Positions 46,831 to 56,076 are shown, counted from the first letter of the stretch. The stretch: DNA of 64,000 bases from Siccirubricoccus sp. G192 (GCF_019084075.1 NZ_JAHREN010000001.1:1151501-1215500); one strand, 5' to 3'. Notes: generated from the letters alone by a model not told the origin. Numbers and translations: made by a program.

Positions 46831-47719
46831 ATGACGAACCACCTCGACAGCGACATCGCCGAACTTCGCGAGGCGGCGCTGGGCTATGGCGCCCGCCACC
46901 ATGTCATTGCCGACTGCGCCTGGCCGGAGGGCAAGCGCATCGCGGTGAATTTCACCGCCGATTTCGACGCGATGCTGCTGCGCCGCGTGCTGAACGAGCC
47001 GCCGATGCAACTCGCCAAGGGCGAGTTCGGCGGCCGCGTCGGCATCTGGCGGCTGATCGAGCTGTTCGACGGCCACGGGGTGAAGGCGACCATCTTCACG
47101 CCCGGCCGCATCTGCGAACTCTATCCGGAGGCGGTCAAGGCGGCCGCGCACAGCGGGCACGAGATCGCCGACCACATGTGGGAGCACCGCGTCCCCAAGG
47201 AGCCGGAACTGGAGGCCGACCACCTGCGTCGCGCCACCGCGGCCATCGAGCGGCTGACCGGGCGCCGGCCGGTCGGCACGCGAAGCTGGCATACCTCAGC
47301 GCTGCTGCGGCAGGAGGGCTATATCTACAATTCCCGCAAGGTGCCCGACCACCGGCCGCACTATATCCGCGACGAGAAGGGGCCGGAGGGGATGCTGAAC
47401 CTGCCCTTCCACTACGCCATCGACGACGCGATGTTCTACAATTTCGCCTGGCTGAACACCGAGAACGCGGCGCAGCGCATGGCCGACCCGGACCGGGTCT
47501 TCGAGATCTGGTGGGCCGCCTTCTGGCAGCAGTACCAGGCGGGCGGCTACCTCAATATCTGCCTGCATCCCTTCGTCTCCGGCCGGGCGCTGCGGATCGC
47601 GATGCTGGACCGGCTGATCGGCCGGATGAAGACGCTGCCCGGCGTCTGGTTCCCGAGTTGCGAGGAGGTGGCGCGGCACTGCCTCCGCGCCTGCCCCCCC
47701 GCTTGCACCGGCCGCCTGA
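46831..47719 (+). pseudogene. polysaccharide deacetylase-fold enzyme 1 (C-terminal frameshift)
   Basis: About 295 residues of the NodB/PuuE-type carbohydrate-esterase-4 fold, which includes chitin deacetylases and metal-dependent cyclic amidohydrolases such as PuuE allantoinase. It begins MTNHLDSDIAELREAALGYG. Motif 1 is FTADFDA (Asp), motif 2 is HEIADHMWEH (His-x3-His), and LHPFVSGRALRI supplies the last His. A run of seven C (47694-47700) should probably be six; then the gene stops at TGA 47717-47719 just before the next gene. As written, the frame runs on to 48030 over its neighbour. Confidence 0.82.
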
Positions 47720-47734
47720 CAGGAGACGCCGAGG

Positions 47735-48673
47735 ATGCCCTGGAAGGACGGCTATACCATCTCCGACGAGCGCGGCATCCGCGATGCGGAACTGCGCTGG
47801 CCCGACAACCGCCGCTGCTGCGTCAGCCTGGTGGTGGACCTGAGTCCGCCCTGCGGCCCCGAGGGAATTCGCGCCGCGGACCTCAGGACGCCGGAGGCGC
47901 ATTACGGCATCCATGGCGGGCTGGACGCGCTGCTCGGCGTGCTGCGGCGCCACCGCCTCCGCGCGACCTTCGCCGTGCCGGCGGTGATCGCCGAGATCCA
48001 TGCGGCGAAGGTGCGGGCGCTGCTCGATGACGGGCATGAGGTCGCCGCCCATGGCTTCCGGCATGAGGATGTCAGCACCCTCGACCGCACCGAGGAGAAG
48101 GCACGGCTGGACCGCACGACCGCGATCCTCGAAGGGGTGACGGGAAAGCGGCCGGCGGGCTGGTTCTCCCTGCCGCGGCAGGGCGACAAATACGCCGGCG
48201 GCAGCATCAGCCCCAGCACGATGGACCTGCTGATCGAGGCCGGCTACGCCTATATGGGCAATGGCCTGGCCGATGACGTGCCGCATTGGTGGGTGACGGA
48301 TTTCGCCGCGCGGCGCGCCATCCTCACCCTGCCCTACTACTACCATTTCGACGACCAGTTCTTCCTGCTCTTCCCCGCCACGGGGACGGGGCTGGAGCAT
48401 CCGGACGCCCTGTTCCGCAACTGGCGGGCGGAGTTCGAGGCGCAATACGGCCGCGGCCGGTATTTCGGCCTCACGCTGCATCCCCATGCCATCGGCTTCC
48501 CGAACCGGCTGCAGATGCTGGAAGAATTCCTGGCGCATATGGGCGGCTTCCCGGCGCTGTGGAACCCAACCGGCGCGGAATGCGCGCGCCACTGGACGGA
48601 GACCTACCCGGCCTCCACGCATCTGCGCCTGAAGCCGAGCATCTGGCAGGACCATCCGGGCAGTTTGAGTTGA
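47735..48673 (+). CDS. polysaccharide deacetylase-fold enzyme 2
   Basis: A 312-residue second member of the CE4/PuuE-like fold. Motifs are VVDLSPPCGPEG (motif 1, with only one Asp), GHEVAAHGFRHEDVS (His-x3-His) and LTLHPHAIGFPNR (last His). It is only distantly similar to enzyme 1, so the pair is not a recent duplication. GAGGATG start with ACAGGAG nearby. Tandem genes followed by an amidase point to hydrolysis of C-N bonds in a cyclic amide or ureide, or to N-acetyl removal. Confidence 0.88.
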   Translation: MPWKDGYTISDERGIRDAELRWPDNRRCCVSLVVDLSPPCGPEGIRAADLRTPEAHYGIHGGLDALLGVLRRHRLRATFAVPAVIAEIHAAKVRALLDDGHEVAAHGFRHEDVSTLDRTEEKARLDRTTAILEGVTGKRPAGWFSLPRQGDKYAGGSISPSTMDLLIEAGYAYMGNGLADDVPHWWVTDFAARRAILTLPYYYHFDDQFFLLFPATGTGLEHPDALFRNWRAEFEAQYGRGRYFGLTLHPHAIGFPNRLQMLEEFLAHMGGFPALWNPTGAECARHWTETYPASTHLRLKPSIWQDHPGSLS

Positions 48674-48720
48674 GATCCGACGGACGCAACGCACAGCAGC
48701 AGAGAGGAGTGCCACAGGAC

Positions 48721-50127
48721 ATGGATGGCTCGCAGCCTTCAGCCTATACGCCGCAGGGTTTCCGCGCGCTCACCTTCCACGATGCGGCGCGCCGCTTCGC
48801 CGAAGGCGCCGACACGCCGCGCGCCTATCTGGAACGCTGCCTGGAGACCATCGCCGCGCGCGAACCCGTGGTGCAGGCCTGGGTGATGCTGAACGAGACC
48901 GGCGCGCGCGAGGCTGCCGAGGCCAGCACCGCGCGCTGGCGGTCCGGCCGCCCGCTCTCGCCCATCGACGGCATGCCCATCGGCATCAAGGACCTGCTGG
49001 AAACGCGGGACATGCCGACCCGGATGGGCTGCGACGCCCATCGCGACAACTTCCCGAAGCGGGACAATGCCGGCGTCTGGGCGCTGCGCCAGGCAGGCGC
49101 CGTGGTGCTCGGCAAGACCGTCACCGCCGAGCTGGGCGGCACGCAGCCCGGCCCCACCACCAATCCCTTCAATGCGGCGCATACGCCGGGCGGCTCCTCC
49201 TCCGGCTCCGCCGCGGCCGTGGGCGCGCGCATGGTGCCGGCGGCGATCGGCACCCAGGTTGGCGGCTCCATCATCCGGCCGGCCAGCTATTGCGGCAATG
49301 TGGCGCTGAAGCCGACCCAGGGCGCCATCAACCGCGGCGAGCGCCAGGCGACGAGCATGAGCACCCACGGCGTCCATGCCGGCTGCATCGAGGACATGTG
49401 GCAGGTGGCGATCGAGATCGCCCGCCGTGCCGGCGGCGACCCGGGCAGGCTCGGCCTGTTCGGCCCCGACGTGCCGCCCGCGGCGCAGCGGCCGGTCACG
49501 CTCGCGGTCATGGAGACCGAGGGCTGGTCCGGGCTGGACGCGGCTGCGCGCACAGCCTTCGAGGCGGTGGTGGAGCAGCTCCGCGCGCAGGGCGTGACGG
49601 TGCTGCGCCGCGGCGACCACGCCTGGATCGAAGCCTTCGAGCGCGCCATCGATGGGGCGCAGGCCATGGCCAATGCGATCACCGCCTGGGAGAACCGCTG
49701 GGGCATCCGGAACCTCGTGGACCAGAACCCGGAGGGCGTCAGCGCCCGCGCCAAGGCGGGGCTGGCCGCGGCGGAGAAGCTGACGCCCGAGGATTATCGC
49801 GCGCGGCTGATGCAGCGCGAGGAGGCGCGGCTCCGCCACGCGGCGCTGGCACCGCTGGTCGATGCCCTGATCGCGCCGGCCTCGCCCGGCCCCGCCCCGG
49901 CCTGGGGCGGGGATGTGCCGGGCCAGCCGCTCACGGCGCGGCCCACCGGCGATTCGGTCTTCAACACGCCAAGCTCCGCGCTGGGCGCGCCGGTGGTCAC
50001 GGCGCCGCTGACCGCGGTGCGCGGCCTGCCGATGGGCATCCAGGTGATGGGGCAGCCGCATGGCGACGCGCGGGTCGCCGGCTTCGCGCGCTGGATGCTG
50101 GAGACGCTGGAGCCGGTGGTCGTCTGA
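48721..50127 (+). CDS. amidase, amidase-signature family
   Basis: A 468-residue amidase-signature hydrolase. The Ser-cisSer-Lys triad is visible: Lys90 in PIGIKDLLET, cis-Ser in GGSSSGSAAAV (157-167) and nucleophile Ser183 in GTQVGGSIIRPAS. It would hydrolyse a linear amide to acid and ammonia. AGAGAGGAGTGCC precedes the ATG. Last gene of the cluster, consistent with a final amide-opening step after the deacetylase-fold enzymes. Confidence 0.93.
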   Translation: MDGSQPSAYTPQGFRALTFHDAARRFAEGADTPRAYLERCLETIAAREPVVQAWVMLNETGAREAAEASTARWRSGRPLSPIDGMPIGIKDLLETRDMPTRMGCDAHRDNFPKRDNAGVWALRQAGAVVLGKTVTAELGGTQPGPTTNPFNAAHTPGGSSSGSAAAVGARMVPAAIGTQVGGSIIRPASYCGNVALKPTQGAINRGERQATSMSTHGVHAGCIEDMWQVAIEIARRAGGDPGRLGLFGPDVPPAAQRPVTLAVMETEGWSGLDAAARTAFEAVVEQLRAQGVTVLRRGDHAWIEAFERAIDGAQAMANAITAWENRWGIRNLVDQNPEGVSARAKAGLAAAEKLTPEDYRARLMQREEARLRHAALAPLVDALIAPASPGPAPAWGGDVPGQPLTARPTGDSVFNTPSSALGAPVVTAPLTAVRGLPMGIQVMGQPHGDARVAGFARWMLETLEPVVV

Positions 50128-50203
50128 CGCCGGCGGCCGATGTCATCGGCCGCCGGCAGGAAGGATCGCGCTGCGGCGGAGGGCCGCCCCGCCGCGGCGT
50201 GGT

Positions 50204-50494
50204 TCAGCGCCAATGGCCGGGATGGCGCGGGTCGAAGCGAGGCGGCGGCGCGGGGTGCCTGTCCCAATGGGGCTGGTGCCGCGCCTGGTACCGCGGCGGC
50301 GCATGGTAGTGGCGGCCGTAGGGGGCGTAATGGTCGCGGCGCGGGGTGTAGTGGGCCTCGTGCAACAGCGGCGCGGGTGCTTTGCCTGGCGCCATGACGG
50401 CGCCCGACCGCGGCGCGGCCATGGCGGGGGTGGCGACAACCTGCGCGCCGAGGATGGTCGAGGCGAGGGCGGCAACCGCGAGAAGCTTTCGCAT
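50204..50494 (-). CDS. small secreted His/Tyr/Pro-rich protein
   Basis: A 96-residue exported protein with a signal peptide (MRKLLAVAALASTILGAQVVATPAMA). The mature part is rich in His, Tyr, Arg and Pro (HYTPRRDHYAPYGRHYHAPP, then HWDRHPAPPPRFDPRHPGHWR). The many His residues could bind metal, but no known domain is present. Confidence 0.7.
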   Translation of the reverse strand: MRKLLAVAALASTILGAQVVATPAMAAPRSGAVMAPGKAPAPLLHEAHYTPRRDHYAPYGRHYHAPPRYQARHQPHWDRHPAPPPRFDPRHPGHWR

Positions 50495-50708
50495 GGTGGT
50501 CTCCTTCGAGGGCCCCGCTTCCTGGCGGCGCCCGGCAGGGTCGAAGAGACCGCTCCGGCGTGTCGGCTGCGCGGCCCAACCATGGCGGCGCGGGGGCGGA
50601 CTGCAACGAAGGGCAACGGCGCGGCCGAGGTGGTGCCGCGCGACCGGCGCCCGGGCGGGCCTGCCGGGCCGACACGGCCCCGGCCTGCGCGGCGCGCCTT
50701 CCGCCCCC

Positions 50709-51149
50709 TCAGGGATCGTAGACCGTCAGCCTTGCTCCGGCCGCGGCGATGAGCACGGCCAGCAGGCTCGCGGGCTCGGTGCCGCTGGCATTCTCGCTGA
50801 CGACGTGGTGCGCGCCGGGCGGCTCGAACCAATGCTGCCCGGCCCGATAGACGGCCACTTCGCCGCCCTCGACCTGCGACCGGATGCTGCCGGAGAGGAC
50901 ATAGGCGAAGACGCTGGCCGAGGCGTCGTGGCGGTGCGGGGGCGATTTCCCGCCCGGCGCGTATTCCACCACCACGGCGGTCAGCACCTGGCCCGGCAGG
51001 TTCGGGAGCGCCTGTTCGAAGACCTTGCGGGCCGCGTCGCCCTCGGCCCGCGCCTGCGAGGGAAGGGATGCGGCCAGGACGACCAACCCTGCCGCCTCCA
51101 GGCCGCCCACCAGGCTGCGCCGGTGGATCGGGGATGCTGGATCCTGCAT
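50709..51149 (-). CDS. exported cupin-domain protein
   Basis: A 146-residue protein with an Arg-containing signal (IHRRSLVGGLEAAGLVVLAASLPSQARA) and a cupin barrel: SPPHRHDASASVFAYVLSGS holds the HxH…metal motif and GQHWFEPPGAHHVV the second His. It probably binds a metal and a small ligand in the periplasm. An AhpD-type gene lies 24 bases upstream on the same strand, so the pair forms an operon. Confidence 0.88.
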   Translation of the reverse strand: MQDPASPIHRRSLVGGLEAAGLVVLAASLPSQARAEGDAARKVFEQALPNLPGQVLTAVVVEYAPGGKSPPHRHDASASVFAYVLSGSIRSQVEGGEVAVYRAGQHWFEPPGAHHVVSENASGTEPASLLAVLIAAAGARLTVYDP

Positions 51150-51172
51150 GTCCGGTCTCCTTGCGGCGGCCA

Positions 51173-51631
51173 TCAGGCTGCTGTGGCCTTCCTGACGGGC
51201 GGCTGGTTGCGGAAGCCGATGGCGAGGCGGTTCCACAGGTTGATCAGGCCGATGAGCGTGGTCAGGTCCACCATTTCCCGCTCCGAGAAGTTCCGGCGCA
51301 GCTCGGCATAGTCCTCATCCGGGGCATGCGTCTCGGCGATCCGGGTCAGCGCCTCGGTCCAGGCGAGCGCCGCCCGTTCGCGCGGGCTGTAGAACGGCAC
51401 CTCGCGCCAGGCGTCCAGCACATAGAGGCGCTGCTCCGTCTCGCCGCGCTGGCGCGCGTCGTGGCTGTGCATGTCCAGGCAGAAGGCGCAGCCATTGATC
51501 TGCGAGGCGCGCATCTTCACCAGCTCGATCAGCGCCGGCTCCAGCCCGCAGCCGCGGATATAGGCCTCGACGCCCAGCACGGCCTTCATGGCGGCGGGGG
51601 CGGCGGCATTGGCATCCAGTCTCTGTTCCAT
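51173..51631 (-). CDS. carboxymuconolactone decarboxylase / AhpD-family protein
   Basis: A 152-residue alkylhydroperoxidase-like protein with the core ALIELVKMRASQINGCAFCLDMHSHDAR: Cys48-x2-Cys51-x3-His55, the redox motif of AhpD-like proteins. The C-terminal half (TEALTRIAETH…LTTLIGLINLWNRLAIGF) is typical. First gene of a two-gene unit with the cupin, divergent from a MocR regulator 118 bases away that probably controls it. Confidence 0.9.
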   Translation of the reverse strand: MEQRLDANAAAPAAMKAVLGVEAYIRGCGLEPALIELVKMRASQINGCAFCLDMHSHDARQRGETEQRLYVLDAWREVPFYSPRERAALAWTEALTRIAETHAPDEDYAELRRNFSEREMVDLTTLIGLINLWNRLAIGFRNQPPVRKATAA

Positions 51632-51749
51632 TCGGGTCCTCCTTGCCGGCGAGGCGGCGCGGCGAGCGCTTGCCTGGCGCCAGGAGCCGGGAGGATGGTG
51701 CGGCGACGGTGCAGGCAACAGCACCAAATCCCATCGGAGGAACTGTACC

Positions 51750-53219
51750 ATGGGGCAGGGCAGCGAGCCGGGGCTCGACGGGATCACGCTCGGGCCGCGG
51801 CAGGCGGGGCCGATCTACCGGCAGATCCACGAGCGCATCCGCTCGGCCATCCTGGACGGGCACCTGCCGCCGGGAACGCGCCTGCCGTCCTGGAACAGCT
51901 TGGCAGGCCAGCTCGGCGTCGCCCGCGGCACGGTCAAGGCTGCCTATGACTGGCTGGCCGGGGAGGGCTATGTGGTCGGGCGCGGACCCGCCGGGACCCT
52001 GGTCAACCCGGATCTGCGGCTGCCGCCGGACGGGCCCGGCGGCCGCGCCGCCGAAGCGGCGCCGCCCGATGCGGCTGGTCCCGGGCCGGAAGGGGACCCG
52101 CTCGACCCTCCCTGGGCCTCGCCCGCACGCCCCTTCCAGCCCGGAGTCCCCGCCTTCGACGCCTTCCCCCGGAAGCTCTGGTGCCGGCTGGCGGCGCGGC
52201 ATGCGGGGCGGCTCGGACCGGCGGAGATGGGCTACCAGGACCCGGCCGGCGCTCCTGCCCTGCGCGCGGCCATCGCCAACTATCTCGGGGTGGCGCGGGG
52301 CATCGTGTGTTCGCCGGCGCAGGTCTTCGTCACCGCGGGCTTCGCCGGGGCGCTCGACCTGGTCACGCGGGCGCTGCTTCGCCCCGGCGACCAGGTCTGG
52401 TTCGAGGATCCCGGCTATCCCCGGACCCGGCAGGCCCTCACGCTCGCCGGGGCCGAGGTCGTGCCCGTCCCGGTGGACGAGGAGGGCCTGAATGTCGAGG
52501 AGGGGCTGGCGCGCGCGCCGGATGCGCGCTTCGCCGTGGTGACGCCCTCCTGCCAGGCGCCGCTCGGGATGATGCTGTCGCTGCCGCGGCGCCTCGCCCT
52601 GCTGCGCTGGGCGGCGCGGACCGGCGGCTGGATCGTGGAGGACGACTACTACGGCGAGTTCCGCCTCGCAGGCCCGCCCCTGCCGGCGCTGAAGGGCCTG
52701 GATGCCGCGGGGCGGGTCATCTATGTCGGCACCTTCAGCAAGGTCCTGCTGCCCGCGCTGCGGCTGGGCTATGCCGTGGTGCTGTCGCCGGAGACGGCGC
52801 GCTTCGCGCAGGTGGCGTCCCGCCTGGTACCGGGCCAGGCATTGCCGGTCCAGAAGGCCGTCGCGGACTTCATCACGGAGGGGCATCTCGGCCGGCATAT
52901 CCGGCGGATGCGCGGCCTCTACGCCGAGCGCCGGCGCGCCCTGGCGGCCGCGTTGCAGGAGGCATGCGGCGCCCGCGCCCGGGTCGATGCCCGGGACATG
53001 GGCATGCACCTGCTGCTGCGCCTGCCGCCGGGGACCGACGATATCGCCCTGACGCGGCGGGCCGCCGAGGCCGGGCTGGGGCCGGTGCCCCTCAGCCTCT
53101 GGTCGGCCGGGGCCGGCTGCGGCGCGGGTCTGATGCTGAGCTTCACCAACATCCCCGCCGAAGCCGCGGGCGAGCAGGCGCGCCGCCTTGCTGCGCTCCT
53201 GCCCTCGCACCGGCGCTGA
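51750..53219 (+). CDS. MocR-family (GntR/aminotransferase) transcriptional regulator
   Basis: A 489-residue fusion regulator. An N-terminal GntR-type winged HTH (residues 19-85, GPIYRQIHERIRSAILDGHLPPGTRLPS) is joined by a Pro/Gly-rich linker to a fold-type I aminotransferase domain. The latter has WIVEDDYYGEFR (Asp298/299) and the PLP lysine Lys331 in VGTFSKVLLPALRLGY. CGGAGGAACTGTACC precedes the ATG. PdxR and GabR are known relatives. It is divergent from the AhpD-cupin operon. Confidence 0.92.
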   Translation: MGQGSEPGLDGITLGPRQAGPIYRQIHERIRSAILDGHLPPGTRLPSWNSLAGQLGVARGTVKAAYDWLAGEGYVVGRGPAGTLVNPDLRLPPDGPGGRAAEAAPPDAAGPGPEGDPLDPPWASPARPFQPGVPAFDAFPRKLWCRLAARHAGRLGPAEMGYQDPAGAPALRAAIANYLGVARGIVCSPAQVFVTAGFAGALDLVTRALLRPGDQVWFEDPGYPRTRQALTLAGAEVVPVPVDEEGLNVEEGLARAPDARFAVVTPSCQAPLGMMLSLPRRLALLRWAARTGGWIVEDDYYGEFRLAGPPLPALKGLDAAGRVIYVGTFSKVLLPALRLGYAVVLSPETARFAQVASRLVPGQALPVQKAVADFITEGHLGRHIRRMRGLYAERRRALAAALQEACGARARVDARDMGMHLLLRLPPGTDDIALTRRAAEAGLGPVPLSLWSAGAGCGAGLMLSFTNIPAEAAGEQARRLAALLPSHRR

Positions 53220-53459
53220 GGCCACCTGGAGCGCCTTCCGGCCGCTCCCTCGATTCCGGCCATGCCAGGATTGCGGCACCGTGGCCGAGGATCTCGCCTG
53301 GATGCGATGGGCGGCGGCGGCGGCATGCCGCAACGATGCCCGGCGATGGCGCGTTTTCCGTCCAGGCAGGCGCCGTTGGACAGGCAGGATGCGACCAGGG
53401 CCAATCAGCCGCCGGGGGTCAGCCTCCGCTGGTGCGGAACGGGGAAGGCGCGGCCGGTT

Positions 53460-53849
53460 TCACTCCCTGGCTGCCGTCCCTGGGGAAGCAAGCGATGCCT
53501 CCAGCCTGGCAATGAGTGCGCGGCGCTGGTCCTGCGTCAGCCCGGCGATCATCGCGTCCAGCAGGTCGCCGCTGTCCGACCCGGTAAGCTCGAAGCCGAT
53601 CTGCGTTCCCCGCACCCAGCGGCGCCGGGCACGGGACATGGACCCGTCGGGATACCGCAAGGTCACCCATTCCGGCACGGTCACGGGGCTCGCGGTCCGC
53701 GCCCGCAACCCGCCCGAGGAGGTGTCCACCACGACGCAGTCCATGGCGACGGCGCCGAAGGTGATCTGGGCACGCCTGAGGGAGGAACTGCGGAGCGCCC
53801 GGCGCTTGTCGGGCTGGAGTCCGGCCTCTGCCACGGTCTGCTCCGTCAT
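53460..53849 (-). CDS. PilZ-domain protein
   Basis: A 129-residue protein from ATG 53849. The domain shows KRRALRSSSLRRAQITFG (RxxxR-like c-di-GMP contact) followed by VVVDTSSGGLRAR (D/NxSxxG motif) and IGFELTG at the end of the barrel. A short C-terminal helical tail follows. It probably binds cyclic di-GMP, or is a degenerate PilZ acting as an adaptor. Confidence 0.78.
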   Translation of the reverse strand: MTEQTVAEAGLQPDKRRALRSSSLRRAQITFGAVAMDCVVVDTSSGGLRARTASPVTVPEWVTLRYPDGSMSRARRRWVRGTQIGFELTGSDSGDLLDAMIAGLTQDQRRALIARLEASLASPGTAARE

Positions 53850-53869
53850 GGCCTCGTCCAGCCGCCCCC

Positions 53870-54115
53870 TCACTCCGAGGCCGGCACGCCGCCATGTGGC
53901 CGGAGGGCGCTGCTCCCGGCCGGCCAACCACCCTCGGATACGCTACCTGCGGCAAGCAGGCGGCGCTCCAGGGCGGCAGCAAGCAGCGCCGCGAGGGTCG
54001 AGGCCATGGCATCGGTCGCCACATCGGCTTCCGGCGGCACCTGCCCCTCCCGCTTCGCCGAAACCGCTGGCTTGGCCGCCCCGATGCTCATGTCCCGATC
54101 CCATCCAGGGGCCAT
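53870..54115 (-). CDS. possible small hypothetical protein
   Basis: An 81-codon frame (MAPGWDRDMSIGAAKPAVSAKR…) with an Ala/Leu helix in the middle (ASTLAALLAAALERRLLAAG). It precedes the PilZ gene by 20 bases on the same strand. No family recognised, and the composition allows a chance frame. Confidence 0.35.
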   Translation of the reverse strand: MAPGWDRDMSIGAAKPAVSAKREGQVPPEADVATDAMASTLAALLAAALERRLLAAGSVSEGGWPAGSSALRPHGGVPASE

Positions 54116-54182
54116 CCGACAGGATGATGCGACCCTATCTGCCGAAAAATATACAAAATAGCCAGGATAAATCTACCATAAG

Positions 54183-54779
54183 TTGCTATCATGCAGCCTC
54201 TCCGTCGGCAGGACCGGAAGCCATCACGACCATGCATTGACATTAAAACGCCAACAATTCATATTTATATCAAAACGAACCCGTGACAGCCCGGAGGATC
54301 GCCAGATCGAAGACGCTCAAGCGGCAGCAGCAGGCCCCACCCCTCCCAGGAGAATCCTGGTGGTCGAGGATGAGGCGCTGATCGCCCTCGATATCGAACA
54401 GCAGCTTACCGATGCCGGCTTCGAGGTGATCCTGGCAGGCAATGGGCCGACCGCCCTCGGGCTTGCCAGGACCTTCAAGGTTCAGCTCGCCGCCGCGGTG
54501 GTCAATCTTCGGCTGCCGGAGGGACTGGCAGGGCAGGACGTCATCCGGCGCCTGCGCAGGGAGATGCCGAACCTGCCCGTGGTTGTTGCAACGGGTTTCG
54601 AGGGCACAGCCCCCGAGGCCGACCTGCGCGGGATGGGCGGCCCCACCGTGAGGCTGCAGAAGCCGCTCGCGCGAACCGCGCTGGTTCAGTGCCTCCAGCA
54701 GGTTCTCCAGGCGCAGCAGGACCGGAGCAAGGTTCCTACGGCCGGTGCCGGGCTGCGGCGACGCGCCAGGGACCGGTAA
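54183..54779 (+). CDS. receiver-domain protein with Asn at the phospho-acceptor site
   Basis: A stand-alone CheY-like receiver domain (about residues 57-175): RILVVEDEALIALDIEQQL with the acidic pair, AAAVVNLRLPEGLAGQDVI, VVVATGF with the conserved Thr, and RLQKPL with the conserved Lys. Position 108 is exactly 45 residues after Asp63, where the phosphorylated Asp belongs, and it is Asn. The start is unclear: the frame opens at TTG 54183 with no in-frame ATG before the domain. The 5' region (54120-54280) is notably AT-rich. Confidence 0.82.
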   Translation: MLSCSLSVGRTGSHHDHALTLKRQQFIFISKRTRDSPEDRQIEDAQAAAAGPTPPRRILVVEDEALIALDIEQQLTDAGFEVILAGNGPTALGLARTFKVQLAAAVVNLRLPEGLAGQDVIRRLRREMPNLPVVVATGFEGTAPEADLRGMGGPTVRLQKPLARTALVQCLQQVLQAQQDRSKVPTAGAGLRRRARDR

Positions 54780-55323
54780 GCGGCCGCCTTCGCCGGGAGC
54801 CACCGGCAGCAACCGCTCCGGCGTCCAGTAGGGATCCTCCGGCCCGGGGTTCGGGTTGGCCTGTCCGGTGGGCGGTGGCGGGCTGCTCCGCCCGTCCTCG
54901 GCCGCCAGGGCCCACCGCGGCAGGAGCATCGCCGCCAGCCCGATTGCCGCGAGCATCAGCACGCCCGAGCGACCCAACAGGACACCCTCCCGATCCGGCG
55001 CCGGCGCCGGCGCCCTGGCGGCCGGCAGGCCCGCCGGGCATGACGAAGGCCGATCGTGACCGCTCACTCGCCGGGTGGGCCGCCCGGGAATGCGCCGGAA
55101 CAGGGCGCGGCAGCCTCGCTGCGATTCGATTGGAAACCCCCCGCCAGGGCGCCTAGCCTGGAGCCTGAACCTGGAGGCCAGCCCATCCGGAGCGCGCCAT
55201 GCCCGGCATGACGCGGCCCAGCGGCGGGCGCCATGAGGCGGGAGCGGCAGGCGGATGAGCAGGGCGCCTTCACCTTGTGGCAGGAGCCTGGGCCCGAGGC
55301 GTTCCAGGCCCGGCCGCCGCCCG
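54780..55323. other. intergenic region with a possible leftward secreted protein
   Basis: No firm gene. The minus strand encodes a signal-peptide-like stretch (MLAAIGLAAMLLPRWALAAEDG, about 54893-54960) followed by a Pro-rich segment (PYWTPERLLPVAPGEGGRL) that runs towards and into the receiver gene. It could be a short exported protein, but the overlap leaves it doubtful. Confidence 0.35.
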
Positions 55324-56076
55324 ATGGCCCCGGGCGCCATGCTCGTCTGCGCCTCGCTGTTCCTGGCGCTGACCGGATGCACCTCGCTGCCGGGGCTGGG
55401 GCCGGAGGCGGTGCGCACCCCGGTGGATATCGCCAGCGCTCCCTGGAACGCATTGGGGCCGGTGCTGACCGAGGTTGGCGGCCGCTGCACGGGCGCCCTC
55501 ATCGGCCCGCAGACCGTGCTCACGGCTGCGCATTGCCTCATCAGCCCGCAAACCCTGCAATTCGTGCCGGCGCACTCGATCCATTTCCTGATCGGCTACT
55601 CCCCGAGTGGCTATGCCGGTCACGCCCGGGCCGTCTCCTTCACGAGCGGGCAGGGCTTCGCCGTCGGGCCGGGCGTCCGGCCGCTGCCGAGCTCGCCGGC
55701 CGATGCCGATTGGGCCGTCGTGACCCTCGACACCGCGCTCGGCACGCCGGACCGCGTGCTGCCGCTGGCGCGGGTGCTGCCGAGGCCGGGCATTCCATTG
55801 GCGCTTGGCGGCTACCAGGCGGACCAGCCGCTCACGATGGTCGCCGACCTCCACTGCGCCACCATGGGCCTCGCCCGCGATGCTGTAGGGCATATCATGC
55901 TGCGCCACTCCTGCGCGGCGACCCGGGGGGCCAGTGGCAGCCCGCTGCTGGTGCGCGGGCGGGATGGGACCTGGGGCGTGGTGGGCATCACGTCGCTCAG
56001 CCGTTTCGGCGTCTCGGGCGGATACGCGGTCCTGGCCGCATCGATCGATCCGCAGGCGCTGACGGCGCCCCGTTGA
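55324..56076 (+). CDS. trypsin-like serine protease, probable lipoprotein
   Basis: A 250-residue S1-type protease from ATG 55324 (an upstream start at 55255 is possible). The signal ends in a lipobox LTGC (Cys19). The triad is His70 in VLTAAHC, Asp129 in DADWAVVTLD and Ser204 in RGASGSPLL. There is no PDZ domain. Likely anchored to a membrane facing the periplasm; it resembles glutamyl-endopeptidase-like proteases in the GASGSP motif. Single-gene unit. Confidence 0.87.
   Translation: MAPGAMLVCASLFLALTGCTSLPGLGPEAVRTPVDIASAPWNALGPVLTEVGGRCTGALIGPQTVLTAAHCLISPQTLQFVPAHSIHFLIGYSPSGYAGHARAVSFTSGQGFAVGPGVRPLPSSPADADWAVVTLDTALGTPDRVLPLARVLPRPGIPLALGGYQADQPLTMVADLHCATMGLARDAVGHIMLRHSCAATRGASGSPLLVRGRDGTWGVVGITSLSRFGVSGGYAVLAASIDPQALTAPR

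Noticed and set aside
49290..50309. 339-codon frame inside the amidase gene
   Set aside because: A shifted frame of a gene with complete catalytic motifs in the main frame.
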